From Ilyonectria destructans (lineage: Eukaryota > Ascomycota > Sordariomycetes > Hypocreales > Nectriaceae): a stretch of 64,000 nt of DNA. The notes below the pieces were generated by a model that did no database searches, was not told the origin of the DNA, and was given only the letters and a program-made list of their open reading frames with translations. The stretch spans positions 124,001-188,000 of the forward strand of contig JAHEWK010000037.1 in NCBI GenBank assembly GCA_020740775.1, read 5' to 3'. The position numbers were made by a program, and so were the translations under genes. Every line of letters starts with the position of its first letter. Position 1 is the stretch's first letter. Shown piece after piece: positions 22,374 through 31,950 of the stretch.

Positions 22374-24337
22374 TTATCTATCGAGTTTGAGCTTTCGGAG
22401 CGTTGCTTGAAGGCATGCGTCCTGTATCACCTCGAGGACCTCCTTGCCGTACGAAGCCAGATCACCCCATTCCCCGTTGACTGCGTGTGCTAATGAACTA
22501 ATAGAAGTAACCGTTGCACCCGTTCTTGATATCATGTTTACAGCTTTATCTGGAAGGATAAGCTCAGCTGGTGCAGCTGTGATAAAAGTCGGAAACAAGG
22601 TGCATGCTGCCTTTGCATCTCGCCACTCGACCAAAGCCAACTTCACCGCTTCGGTGATGTGCTTTTGAGATTGAACAATCCTGACAGGCCGCCCAGCCTT
22701 GCTGGAAGGTATCTTGACGTCGTCCCCTGCGCATTTGCTACAGCAGGAAACTGCCTCTGTCGGACGAGTGCATAATGCGCGGTTTTCGCCGAAGAACCTG
22801 AGTATGCCTCGCCGGATGCAAGTTGAACGATTGATTAATTCCCATATGCCTCGTGGTAAAGCGGATCGCTTCTCGCGCTCCGTCATCCCCTTTTTGAAGG
22901 ATCGAAGCGGCAAGTGTTCCATACTCTCCCCAAAACACCAGGCAGGAACTAACCAGACGAACTTACCGCAGATTGCCTTACCCCGTGCAGCTCGGCCGGC
23001 CCGCTGCAATAAAGCCCCCATGCTGGGTGGGACCCCCCACTGAACGACGAGTCGGATATCTGGATTATCAATACCCATTCCCATGGCATCTGTGGCGACG
23101 ATGATGCGATGCATTGAGCTATCCAAGACGCTCTCTGTGTCAGGCTTTTCGAGCTCTGTGGATATACGCCTCTTATCAGGTTCTGCAAGCTGTGAATGAT
23201 ATGCCTGGACGGTATTGATGGCTGCCGTCTTTGAACAACCTGCCCGAATGAGTAGCGTTCTCAGTGCCCCGACCGCCTTCATGATCCGCGTTATCGAGTC
23301 AAGATAGACTATGGTCTTCGGAATTGTCTTGCAACAGGCACGACTGTCAGATCCTGCTCCCATCCGTTGATGTCGAGTTCTTGTGAAGAGTGCTTGAGCA
23401 GCAGCTGTACCGCCGCTTTTGAATGCCTCTCTTGCCATACTCTCCCTTCTCTCCTTAACAGCCTTCTCGATTGCCGCCTGCACCGGTTTAACAAGGAACT
23501 CTAGATCGCGGAAACCGTCCATCCGATACTGAATTGCCTGAATTTCGAATGTTATGTTGGGTCTGTCAATGGAGGTTCGTTGAATGCGAACGGAAGGGTC
23601 GAATCCGCTGAGATCTCGAACCTCAGCCAGCGTAACTGGATCAAGCGTTGCAGAACATCCCAGCCAAGGCACAGACCTGCTAATCAGATCTCGCAGCAAA
23701 GCCAATCCGCTGTATGAACTCCTCCAACGCAGACCCCACTCGCTGACCACGTGTAATTCGTCGATGGCCACCAATACGAGATGATCTTGAAAGGCCTGGT
23801 CGTATAGGACCTCCGTCTTGAACCTCTCTGACAATGCAATTTCTGGACTCAAAAGCACTGGGCCCCTCTGTTCAGCCGTGATGTTCGGTTGGCAACTGTC
23901 AACATGGAATTCCTACCGTGCGTGTATTTGCCGATTCGGATCTCATTAAGCAACGCGGCTTTATTTGACTGGCCGTTTAATACGCAAGGCCTGCAGTTGG
24001 GTATTCGAGCAATGGACTTGGCCTGCGGTGAAGATCAGTTATTTCATTGTTTTCCCATAATTGTCTGTGTGTCTCGCCACCGACTGACCTGGCCCTCTTC
24101 AAGCAGATTCAAGGGCATAATCATGAGACAAATGCCGCCTCGTAATGCCGGAATCGCTTGGAATACGGCACTCTTGCCCCATCCGGTAGGTGCAATCAGG
24201 ATTAGGTCCTGCTGGTCGACAGCGAGTCTTCGTATTGCTTCTACCTGGCCGTCCCGGGGAGGGAAGTTGAGGAGGGTTGCCAATGTCGAGGGCAATGACT
24301 CAGGATCAGGGCAACACAATGGGGTATGTAGCATCAC
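22374..24337 (-). CDS. RecQ-like DEAH helicase, three exons
   Basis: ATP-dependent SF2 DNA helicase of 612 residues. Exons are 24337-24089, 24022-23917 and 23857-22374, with introns GTCAGT...GCAG and GTAGGA...CCAG, both in phase. Motifs: Walker A APTGWGKS (49-56), motif Ia MPLNLLEEGQAKSIARI, motif II DELH (151-154, RecQ-like rather than canonical DEAH), motif III GCSATLD, motif V TDAMGMGIDNPDIRLV, motif VI QRAGRAARGK. There is no C-terminal RQC or HRDC domain; a Cys-rich CSKCAGD follows the core. It is shorter than eukaryotic RecQ and probably derives from a mobile or accessory family. It is tail-to-tail with the DUF6589 gene, 21 bp apart, so the two are likely inherited together. Confidence 0.88.
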
Positions 24338-24709
24338 GATCAGTAGCGGAGGCTTCTATGTATCCCCAACTGTAATTTTCAAGAATAATTGAGGGCATCT
24401 TTTGCTGTTGTCATGTAACGGGCTGGGCCGTTGATATGTATTCGGCTAATGTCGATACCCTCGACGCCACTAAATGAAGGCAAAGCTCTTCGCAACCCCT
24501 GAGCTCGAGTATGTAGCTAGGTGCCAGCTCCACGCGAGCAACTTGTTGGTTTCCAAGCACGCTTCTGGCTGAATAAGCCCCGTGCCCCTTACATGTCAGG
24601 CGTACGAGTAATCAGTCGATGAAACAGATATTGAAGATGGTGAATGGTAGTGCGTTTCGCAAATTACAAAGCCGCGAACGACAACGCCACCAAAAATGTG
24701 GAAATTGGG

Positions 24710-24795
24710 CTCAGGCCCTCTGTGTAGGTGTTACCCGTTCGGGTTAGCGCGCTTTGGTAAGCGCGCATAGCCGCCACCGGTACAGAGGGCCTGAG
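24710..24795. repeat. 86-bp compound hairpin (MITE-like)
   Basis: The outer arms CTCAGGCCCTCTGT (24710-24723) and its exact complement (24782-24795) enclose a further GGTG/CACC pairing and two inner hairpins: ACCCG-TT-CGGGT at 24732-24743 and GCGCGCTT-TGGT-AAGCGCGC at 24747-24766. The whole can fold like a cloverleaf. It lies 12 bp outside the left end of the MULE. No flanking direct repeat is visible. Confidence 0.75.
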
Positions 24796-24944
24796 GAACT
24801 GAGGTAAGGGGGTGCAACCAAGATCCGTTATCTAAGAGGCATTTTTGGCCTTTGATAACATCCCTACTGCAAATTGGCCCTCAATTCAATGATCAACAGC
24901 TTCTACGGTATCGATTCAACTTGCCACGCCTTTCTCCTGCTACA

Positions 24945-27491
24945 ATGAACCCAATTGAGGCTCCCCGTTCCTTCCCTGAGGATGCCCTTCCTCCTGAAGG
25001 CCAATATGCCTCACGGGAGGAAGTCCGTATAGCAATCAACGCTTGGGCAGCGCCACGAGGTTATGCCTTTGTGATCGGAAGATCTAGAATGACTCCCAGT
25101 AGAAGAAGTATAGTTACCTTCATCTGTGACCGTGGAGCAGGGCGCACTCCTGCCTACAAGACCGGAGAGGAACAGCAGCGGAATTCACGCCGTACGGGAT
25201 GCCGCTTCTCTGTCATAGCAAAGGAAAGCATATGTAAGACCGTGTGGAGTCTGAAGCATCGTCCTGGGGCTGGCTTTGATCAACACAATCACGAACCAAG
25301 TCACACTCAACGGGAACATCCGATACTTCGTCAGCTATCAGACCCGCAGGAAACAACAGTCCAACAACTCGCCAATGCCGGCATTGCGCCAAAGGAGATC
25401 AGATCCTATTTGCACACAAACTTACCTACACTTGCCACACAGCAAGATATCTACAACTGCATTGCACGAGGCAAACGGAAGCTTACTCAAGGTCAAAGCA
25501 ACATACATGCCCTTGCCGAACAGCTCAAAATCGAGGGCTTCTGGAGTCGATTTGACCTTGATGAGAGTGGTAGAGTTGTGGCAGTATTATTTGCACATCC
25601 ACAGTCACTGGGATACCTCAAATTATATCCCGAAGTGCTTATACTGGACTGTACCTACAAGACCAATAAGTATAAGATGCCTCTTCTCGATATAGTTGGT
25701 GTTGATGCTTGTCAACGATCCTTCTGTATTGCATTTGCATTCCTTAGTGGCGAGGAAGAAGTCGATTACATATGGGCTCTTGAACAGCTACGGTATATGT
25801 ATCAGCTTCATAGAGTAGCCCTTCCATCTGTGATACTCACAGATCGCTGTCTTGCCTGTATGAATGCTATTGCCTCTCCCTCTTGTTTCCCTGAGTCAAT
25901 TGCGATGTTATGCTTGTGGCATATCAACAAAGCAGTACTAAGCTATTGTCTGCCTGCATTCACTCAAGATAAGAACAATACTCAGGGATACGAAGAGTGG
26001 AAGGAGTTCTACGGCCATTGGCATGAGATTGTGGCCTCAGCAACTGAGGATATCTACAACGAGAGGCTTGAGAAGTTCAAGGAGCGTTATATCCCTGACC
26101 ACATCAACGAAGTAGGCTATCTTATGGACATCTGGCTCGATCTCTACAAAGAGAGGTTTGTCAAGGCATGGGTTAACCAATACCTTCACTTTGAGCAATA
26201 TGTTACATCACGGGGCGAGGGCATTCATCAGCTTATTAAATCTCACATGAAATCCTCACAAGCTGACCTCTTTGAGGCCTGGAGGATTATCAAGCTTGTT
26301 CTGCACAACCAGATTTCCGAACTCGAGGCCAACCAAGGCAGGCAGCATATCAGCACACCTATTCGACTATCTGGGATTTTGTACAGCAACATACGTGGTT
26401 GGATCTCACACAAAGCCTTGCATAAGGTTGAGGTTCAGCGGGAACGGCTATCAAAAGAACTTCCTGCATGCACAGAGGTCTTCACTAAGACTCTTGGTCT
26501 GCCTTGTGCTCATATCCTTCGGTCTTTGCTGGAGCAGAATCAGCCCCTTCTACTACATCATTTCCATTCACATTGGTATCTTCAACGCTCAGGAACCCCC
26601 AAGCTCATTATTGAGCCACACAGGCAGTTTGATCGTCTAACAGCTAGTTCGACGCTGCCACCAACGAGCACACAACGTGAGCCCTGTGTATTTGAAGGTG
26701 TTGAGAAAGCAGTACGACTAAAGGCAGCGCCAACGTGTTCGAAATGTCATACACAAGGCCACACAATGAGGTCTAAAGCATGCCCCTTACGTTACGAACA
26801 TCTATTGGAGGGTCAGGCTTCTGCTCAGGCTCCTGCTCAGGCTCCTGCTCAAATCTCTGCATCAACACATACAACGACACATACAACGACACATACACTT
26901 ACTCGCTCTATCACCCGCTCATTATCTCCATTATCTCTGACTGGATGCTCTGTGGTATCCGAGACTGTATCCGAGACTGTATCCGAGACTGTATCCGAGA
27001 CTGTGGCCCGCACAAGAACACAGACAACAACAATATACAGAACAACTCACCTACAATCTCCTCCACCAGCTGGATTAGTATCTCCGTTACGAGCTGATGA
27101 CCCCCGTGCTATCTTCCAACGGTACAAAGAAGCACGAGAGGCCTGGTTTACCATGTTACCTCGAGGAGCCTACAAGACCAATCAACAATACCGCAAGGCT
27201 ATGGGACTGCCTCTACGTTACGGCAAAGCAGAATATGACTGGTGTCTTAACTACAAGCAAATGGGGAGTCGTTGCAGGGCGGGAAATAGCATCAGAGACT
27301 GGACTAAGGAGGAGATGATGAGTTATCTTGATTGGGATAGAGCTGAGAATGAGCGAGTTGAACAGAATGTAGGGATTGAGATGGCAGAGCAGCCTTTCTC
27401 AGGGCGGCGAGGTATGCAAGATATATGGGATGCTGCTGAGAGAGATATTGAATTGCAAGGGAGATGTTATCGAGATGGGAACCACCCCTAG
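24945..27491 (+). CDS. MULE transposase
   Basis: Mutator-like cut-and-paste transposase, 848 residues, single exon. The N-terminal FAR1/WRKY-GCM1-like zinc-binding region covers about residues 20-130 (CDRGAGRTPAYK ... CRFSVIAKE ... HNHEPSH). The MULE DDE core follows: the first Asp is in LILDCTYKTNKYKMPLLDIV (about 232), the second in VILTDRCLACMNAI (about 298), with LCLWHINKAVLSYC next. A SWIM-like TKTLGLPCAHIL (about 519) and a zinc knuckle C-SKC-HTQGHTMRSKAC (about 597-612) end the conserved part. The C-terminal 230 residues are low-complexity (Ser/Thr/Gln, with 12-bp coding repeats) followed by a helical tail. The start at 24945 is the first ATG. No lesion is visible, so it may be active. 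It converges on a second gene inside the same element. Confidence 0.88.
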   Translation: MNPIEAPRSFPEDALPPEGQYASREEVRIAINAWAAPRGYAFVIGRSRMTPSRRSIVTFICDRGAGRTPAYKTGEEQQRNSRRTGCRFSVIAKESICKTVWSLKHRPGAGFDQHNHEPSHTQREHPILRQLSDPQETTVQQLANAGIAPKEIRSYLHTNLPTLATQQDIYNCIARGKRKLTQGQSNIHALAEQLKIEGFWSRFDLDESGRVVAVLFAHPQSLGYLKLYPEVLILDCTYKTNKYKMPLLDIVGVDACQRSFCIAFAFLSGEEEVDYIWALEQLRYMYQLHRVALPSVILTDRCLACMNAIASPSCFPESIAMLCLWHINKAVLSYCLPAFTQDKNNTQGYEEWKEFYGHWHEIVASATEDIYNERLEKFKERYIPDHINEVGYLMDIWLDLYKERFVKAWVNQYLHFEQYVTSRGEGIHQLIKSHMKSSQADLFEAWRIIKLVLHNQISELEANQGRQHISTPIRLSGILYSNIRGWISHKALHKVEVQRERLSKELPACTEVFTKTLGLPCAHILRSLLEQNQPLLLHHFHSHWYLQRSGTPKLIIEPHRQFDRLTASSTLPPTSTQREPCVFEGVEKAVRLKAAPTCSKCHTQGHTMRSKACPLRYEHLLEGQASAQAPAQAPAQISASTHTTTHTTTHTLTRSITRSLSPLSLTGCSVVSETVSETVSETVSETVARTRTQTTTIYRTTHLQSPPPAGLVSPLRADDPRAIFQRYKEAREAWFTMLPRGAYKTNQQYRKAMGLPLRYGKAEYDWCLNYKQMGSRCRAGNSIRDWTKEEMMSYLDWDRAENERVEQNVGIEMAEQPFSGRRGMQDIWDAAERDIELQGRCYRDGNHP
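26955..27002 (+). repeat. Coding minisatellite in the MULE transposase
   Basis: Four perfect tandem copies of the 12-mer GTATCCGAGACT encode Val-Ser-Glu-Thr repeats in the low-complexity tail. A second 12-bp repeat (GCTCCTGCTCAG type) lies at about 26817-26850. Copy number is likely variable among element copies. Confidence 0.9.
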
Positions 27492-27717
27492 TAACATTGG
27501 TAATAGTAACAGGAAATATGATTGTTATATATCATTGGGAAGAGAAAGAGAAGGCGAATCTCCAAGTATAGTAATGGTAATCCAATGGCTTGATTTAATA
27601 GAGTTGTGGTTGAGTTTACATATAGGGTTAAGTATACTTTACTGTCACTTACAAGATAACTAGAGATATAGCAATAACAATATCATATTGAACTATTCTA
27701 TGATATCACTGTGTTCC

Positions 27718-28335
27718 CTACCACATCCACATAATATACCCATTTGGATCAACGTTCCAAATATGAATCCCTGATCCCTCTATTGCCCGGAGATTTGATA
27801 GGTTGGAGGTCATCCCTACAGCAGCTATTGGCCATACTGTACCTGGGACCGTGATGTTCATACCGCGATATGAATTATCAAGGGTTTGAAATCGATTATG
27901 AGTCCACATAGGAGTCGCATCTGGATGAATGCGATGTTGCCGTTGATAAAGAGCGTCATTAAGATACCCAATATGCCACTCTCCCCTGACCTGATATCCA
28001 AATGGCAGTACCTCTGTAATAACAGGCTCCCCTTTGGGGGGATATTGAGTAGCTTGAGCTCTTGCAAGTGCTTGGGGGTCTGCATAGAGCATAGTGGGAG
28101 AGGTTGGATCTGTTGGCAAGGTAGTAGCAGACCTCCAATACTCAACAGGGAATGGAGCTGTTGAAATATGAGGAAGGCGGGCTGGTAACGGCACTTGTTG
28201 ATTATTGGCAATAGGCCGTAGAATAAACGGGTTGTTATTATTTACTGGGAAAGGCCCAGCTGGTGTTGCTGAATAATCCACAAAGATGGGGATATCTTGA
28301 GGGTTCTGACGCTGGCTTTGATTGCGGTTGTACAT
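27718..28335 (-). CDS. Second gene of the MULE, function unknown
   Basis: A complete 205-residue frame convergent with the transposase gene, inside the element's inverted ends. The N-terminal third is Asn/Gln/Pro-rich (MYNRNQSQRQNPQDIPIFVD). The rest is Trp- and Tyr-rich with motifs such as GYQVRGEWHIGYLNDALYQR, FQTLDNSYRGMNITVPG, and the end IWNVDPNGYIMWMW. I do not recognise it. It has no predicted membrane span and no Cys/His cluster. The layout resembles maize MuDR, where mudrA (transposase) and mudrB are convergent and only mudrA has a known role; sequence homology with mudrB is not claimed. Its upstream region carries the Crypton insertion (from 28465), 130 bp before the start codon, so its promoter may be displaced. 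Confidence 0.65.
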   Translation of the reverse strand: MYNRNQSQRQNPQDIPIFVDYSATPAGPFPVNNNNPFILRPIANNQQVPLPARLPHISTAPFPVEYWRSATTLPTDPTSPTMLYADPQALARAQATQYPPKGEPVITEVLPFGYQVRGEWHIGYLNDALYQRQHRIHPDATPMWTHNRFQTLDNSYRGMNITVPGTVWPIAAVGMTSNLSNLRAIEGSGIHIWNVDPNGYIMWMW

Positions 28336-28625
28336 CTTGACAGTATTGCTTAATGTAGAAAGAGGGCTTCTTCCAAGAGGAAGAGTCCTGCTTTATATAC
28401 TGCAGGCGTTGAAGTCATTCACTTACATATGACTGCTGTGGTGTTATGACCAAGTATCGTATGGTATCCACGGCGCCGCGGAGCCGTCGCTGATCCCACA
28501 GCGGCGCCGCGGCGAGGCGTGGCGCCCACCGGCTGATCCAGGACCCCCGCCGCCTGCGGCGCCCGGCCAATGGTATCCCGGTATATCCACATCGGGCCCC
28601 CCGCGCTGGCCACCCGGATGACCGT

Positions 28626-28643
28626 GGATATTCGCGAATATCC
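28626..28643. promoter_or_regulatory. Perfect 18-bp palindrome in the Crypton leader
   Basis: GGATATTCGCGAATATCC is self-complementary over all 18 bases and lies 244 bp before the recombinase ATG. Two related GTATCC/GGTATC half-sites lie at 28464-28470 and near 28571. It could be a recombinase or regulator binding site; the role is inferred. Confidence 0.45.
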
Positions 28644-28886
28644 ATGCTCCCTCGCTGATCGGCCCCTATAACTTCAGGCAGCTCCAGGGGCCTCCAGCGC
28701 CCTCTAGAGCCTCCGGGGCACCTGGGGTGCCCCGGTCCTGCTGATCTGGCGCTGGAAGGCCAGCCCGGCCTGAAGATTATTTATATATCTCTGCAGACCC
28801 CAGGCCCGTCTAGGCTGGCCTATTCTCTGAAGACCTTGTGTGCGATGGATTGGATCAGCTGCCCCCTCTTTAATTGATATCCGACT

Positions 28887-31168
28887 ATGACGACGAGAAA
28901 ACGGGCTGGGAGGAAGAAGGCGGCGGCTGTAGCTGACTCGATAACCGTCAGGACCAGCACTGCAATGACTACTGCGACCGGGGCTGCTGCCAGGGCCGCT
29001 GCAGCCGGCACCAGGCACCACGGTCGCGTCGGGCTTAACGCGCGCAATAACGCTGAGCTACGTGCTAACGCACAGCATATCCTCTCGATGATCCAGGACG
29101 CGAGGCCGAGAAATACACTGGCTGCGTATGAGCCGAAGCAGAAGGAGTTCAGGGACTTCTGCGAGCGCAAGCAGTATCAGGATGCGGATACCGTCACAGA
29201 AGATAAGCTCCTCCTCTTCCTTGTTGAGGAGGTTGCGGACCGGCCGCTCAGGGCCAAGAGCTATAAGGCGGCTGAGGATACTCTACAGGAGGCTACGCGG
29301 CTTGCCTGGCGATCAGTCCGCAGCTATACGACCGCTATCACCGACCTGTATCGTGCGCAGAAAGCGCTCGGGATGAATACCCACCCTTCGCCCCGGGAGG
29401 ATAACGTTCGGGAGTACCTCAAGTCCCTCCAGCGCCGGGATGCACAGCAGGATAAGGCCAGCTACGCCGATAAAGGCCGTGATACCCTCCTCGATGGGTA
29501 TACGGAGCAGGAATTCGAACGCGTTTGCTACGAGCTCTGGGCGCATAGCAGCACTGCTGCTGAGTGCCACCTGCGGACTCTCGTGGATCTGCTGCTCGGG
29601 CACTACATGCTGACCCGGGGCGGCGACCGCCGCGCAGCTGAGATCTCAGACCTCTTTACCTTCGAGTTCGAGGGGGAGGGCCCGACCCGCTGTATGCCCC
29701 TAATCTTCACAACAAGAGCGGGGCCCTCCGGAATAAGAACCCGATTATCTGCATGCTGGGCGGCCTTGCCTTCTACCTCCTCTATCGGTGGGATATAGCT
29801 GCCGACGAGCCGTTTCCAGACCTTAGCCAGAGGTCTGCATGGTACGATACGCGGCTGATTAGAGGGAGCGGGAGCGGGTATGACTATACAGCAGCCCTCT
29901 CATATAACTCGCAGCGAGACTGGGTCGTTAAGGCATTTACGTATGCCGGCATCGTCTCGAGGAAGAAGACGCATGTTGGCCGGAGCTCGGGGGCCAAGAC
30001 GGCCGAGCTGAAGGGGATCAGCGAGGACCAGATCCGCCGGGCAGGCCGCTGGAACCAGGAGCAGATGATCGGCTGCTACCTGAACTCCCTGCCTCGCAAG
30101 TTCATGCGTACGATGGCCGGGCATCTGCCACAGAAGGGGTGCTTCGAGATACGCCGTGCTGCCATCATGCCGCCGGATACCCTCCTCTCTCTGATCTGGC
30201 CAGACCTCGACCGTTGGAAGGGCCGGTTCGGCCCTGCCCCCGATCAGATCAACGACCTTGCAGCCATGGGGCTTACGAGCCTGCTCTCATACCTCCGTGA
30301 GGTCATCCTGCAAGACTCGGTCTTCCTGATCAAGCAGTTCCCAGATAGCCCGGTTTGGAACCACCCGGTCTTTCAGCACGAGGCCTACTCGCAGTTCGCA
30401 CAAGAGGTATCAGCCCTCGTGCAAGAAGAGGGCGAGAGGCCGAGCCAGCTAGCCCTGCTAGCCCAGGCCGTCCCAGCTCTTGCAGATTACCTCCAGTCCG
30501 TCGATACCCGCAACGACACGAGGATCACCAGCCTACGGGCCGACCTTAGGGCGGATCTGAGAGCCGACCTACGAGCCGAGCTTCAGGGCGTCAGGGAGCA
30601 GGCCTCGCAGCTCCAGTCGCTCTTCTCAACTGGTCTCACCTTCCAGCTCAAGACAGCCGCCACCCCTGGTCTCCTGCAGCTACAACCAGCACCAGTACTG
30701 CCGCCAGCACCAGCACTTACCGCCGCCGCCGCCGCCGCTGCTGCTAAAGAGGCCCAGAGCCAGTATACAACAGCTTACTCAAGCAATAGCAGCAACAGCC
30801 GCTCAGTGACCCCAGGGCTAGAAAGACCGCCACAGCATCGTATGTGCCGGGAGGTTAAGACAGTCAGGGACTTATGGAGAGAGTGGACGGTCGGGCTACG
30901 AGGTCAGCAAGCTATTGCTACTCTCGATAGCCGCTGGGGAAGCCGGTGGCGGGCTGGCCGGCAGAGCGAGGTGCAGTGGTACTCCCTACGGCTCGAGATC
31001 ATTAAGGAGATTCGCCGTATGGCGCAGGCTCAGCGTATAAGCGAGGAGGCTGCAATGTATGCCATAAGTCTGCAGCAGCAGCAGATGGGCTACTCAATTG
31101 ACCAGCTCTGCAAGTTCCTCCGAGCTAATAGAAAGATCCGGCTAACTATACAGAAGAAAAAGAAGTAA
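28887..31168 (+). pseudogene. Crypton tyrosine recombinase with GCR1_C domain, frameshifted
   Basis: Same family as the gene at 17452 but well diverged. The N-terminal frame (28887-29798) has a basic start (MTTRKRAGRKKAAA), the conserved PRNTLAAYEPKQKEFRDFC block and CHLRTLVDLLLGHYMLTRGG with the first catalytic Arg. Around 29700-29720 the frame changes: NKSGALRNKNPIICMLGG belongs to the downstream frame, which ends at 31168. That part has the second-half motif IRRAGRWNQEQMIGCYLNSL with the probable nucleophilic Tyr, a DLRAD repeat region, an Ala-rich linker, and a GCR1_C domain (TVRDLWREWTVG...WGSRWRAG). A single one-base lesion separates the two halves, so the copy is probably dead but young. 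Confidence 0.8.
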
Positions 31169-31950
31169 AAAAAAGAGGTTGGCGGTATCTATAGGGTTTA
31201 TAAGTAATTCATAATCTACAATCTCTATCTTCCTCTTGTAAGCTGTGAATAATACCTCTTCTATCCGCAGGCCGCCTCGGGCTAGGCAAGCAGTTCGCGG
31301 CCCTCCGGGCTGCCTGATGGATCCGGGATCGGGGGGCCCTGCTCGATAGCTCCAAGCAGGTTCCCGATCATTGCGCAAAGATAGAGACTCTCGATTACGT
31401 AGGAATTGCGTTACGCTGGTCAGGCCAGGCGACCGTGGAGAGGGGGTAATATTCGAAGTCGCTGAGGGCACGGACGTGATTTGGCGGCGTTGTGGCGCTA
31501 AGCCGCTGAATCAGCCACCAAAAGGCCGCCGTGGATATCCTATTGTTATTCACGGCCTTGCGCAGACTGGTACGTTGCCAACGGATCAAATGTGATACAT
31601 TGAATAGCTGTATATACACCAAATCATCCCCTTCCTTCAATTACATGAATTAATGCCTTGTGGGTGTGTGCAAGAGAGATATCCCTCAGGCCTACTAGAT
31701 AACGGATCTTGGTTGCACCCCCGGCGGTGCACGAGTCACGTGGTTGGTATTTGCACCCCCCGCGGTGCAGGTACTGCTTGCCTGCTTTCGGTTCTGGCTT
31801 ACTAAGAAGGTCCACCCGTGTAAGGGGTAAAGAAGCACCAATCCTGGGCGCTTCTTTCTCGTACGGCTAGATAAATGATGCGTTGTAATCATGCCCCTCT
31901 AAGTCACGTGCTTCGGTGGGTCCACTACGTAGCACGATGAGGCGAGGGTG

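Larger units (their letters stand above)
28465..31540 (+). mobile_element. Crypton inserted in the MULE
   Basis: A block markedly GC-richer than the MULE sequence on either side. The left edge reads TATCCACGGCG (from 28465). The right edge carries the complement, CGCCGTGGATATCC (31527-31540). A TATCC copy therefore occurs at both edges (28465-28469 and 31536-31540), which could be the recombinase crossover repeat. Cryptons normally lack long inverted ends, so the boundaries are proposed rather than proven. Confidence 0.55.
24808..31722 (+). mobile_element. MULE-type transposon with a nested Crypton
   Basis: The left end at 24808 reads GGGGGTGCAACCAAGATCCG going inward. The same sequence appears inverted at the other side, ending at 31722, with similarity over about 27 bp. 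Between them are a MULE transposase gene, a convergent second gene and a Crypton insertion. No 8-10 bp target duplication can be seen immediately outside the two ends, so one end may have been altered, or the outer edges may lie slightly further out. Without the Crypton the element would be about 3.8 kb. Confidence 0.72.

Noticed and set aside
24710..24795. The cloverleaf-like hairpin as a tRNA
   Set aside because: Stem lengths are wrong (14-bp outer stem, two arms only), and there are no A-box or B-box sequences.
17678..31168. The tyrosine recombinases as Starship captains (DUF3435)
   Set aside because: Both carry a C-terminal GCR1_C-type domain and the Crypton arrangement, and no Starship-type cargo (DUF3723, FRE, NLR) is associated.
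24798..31732. A target-site duplication for the MULE
   Set aside because: The 8-10 bp outside the two inverted ends do not match, so none was annotated.
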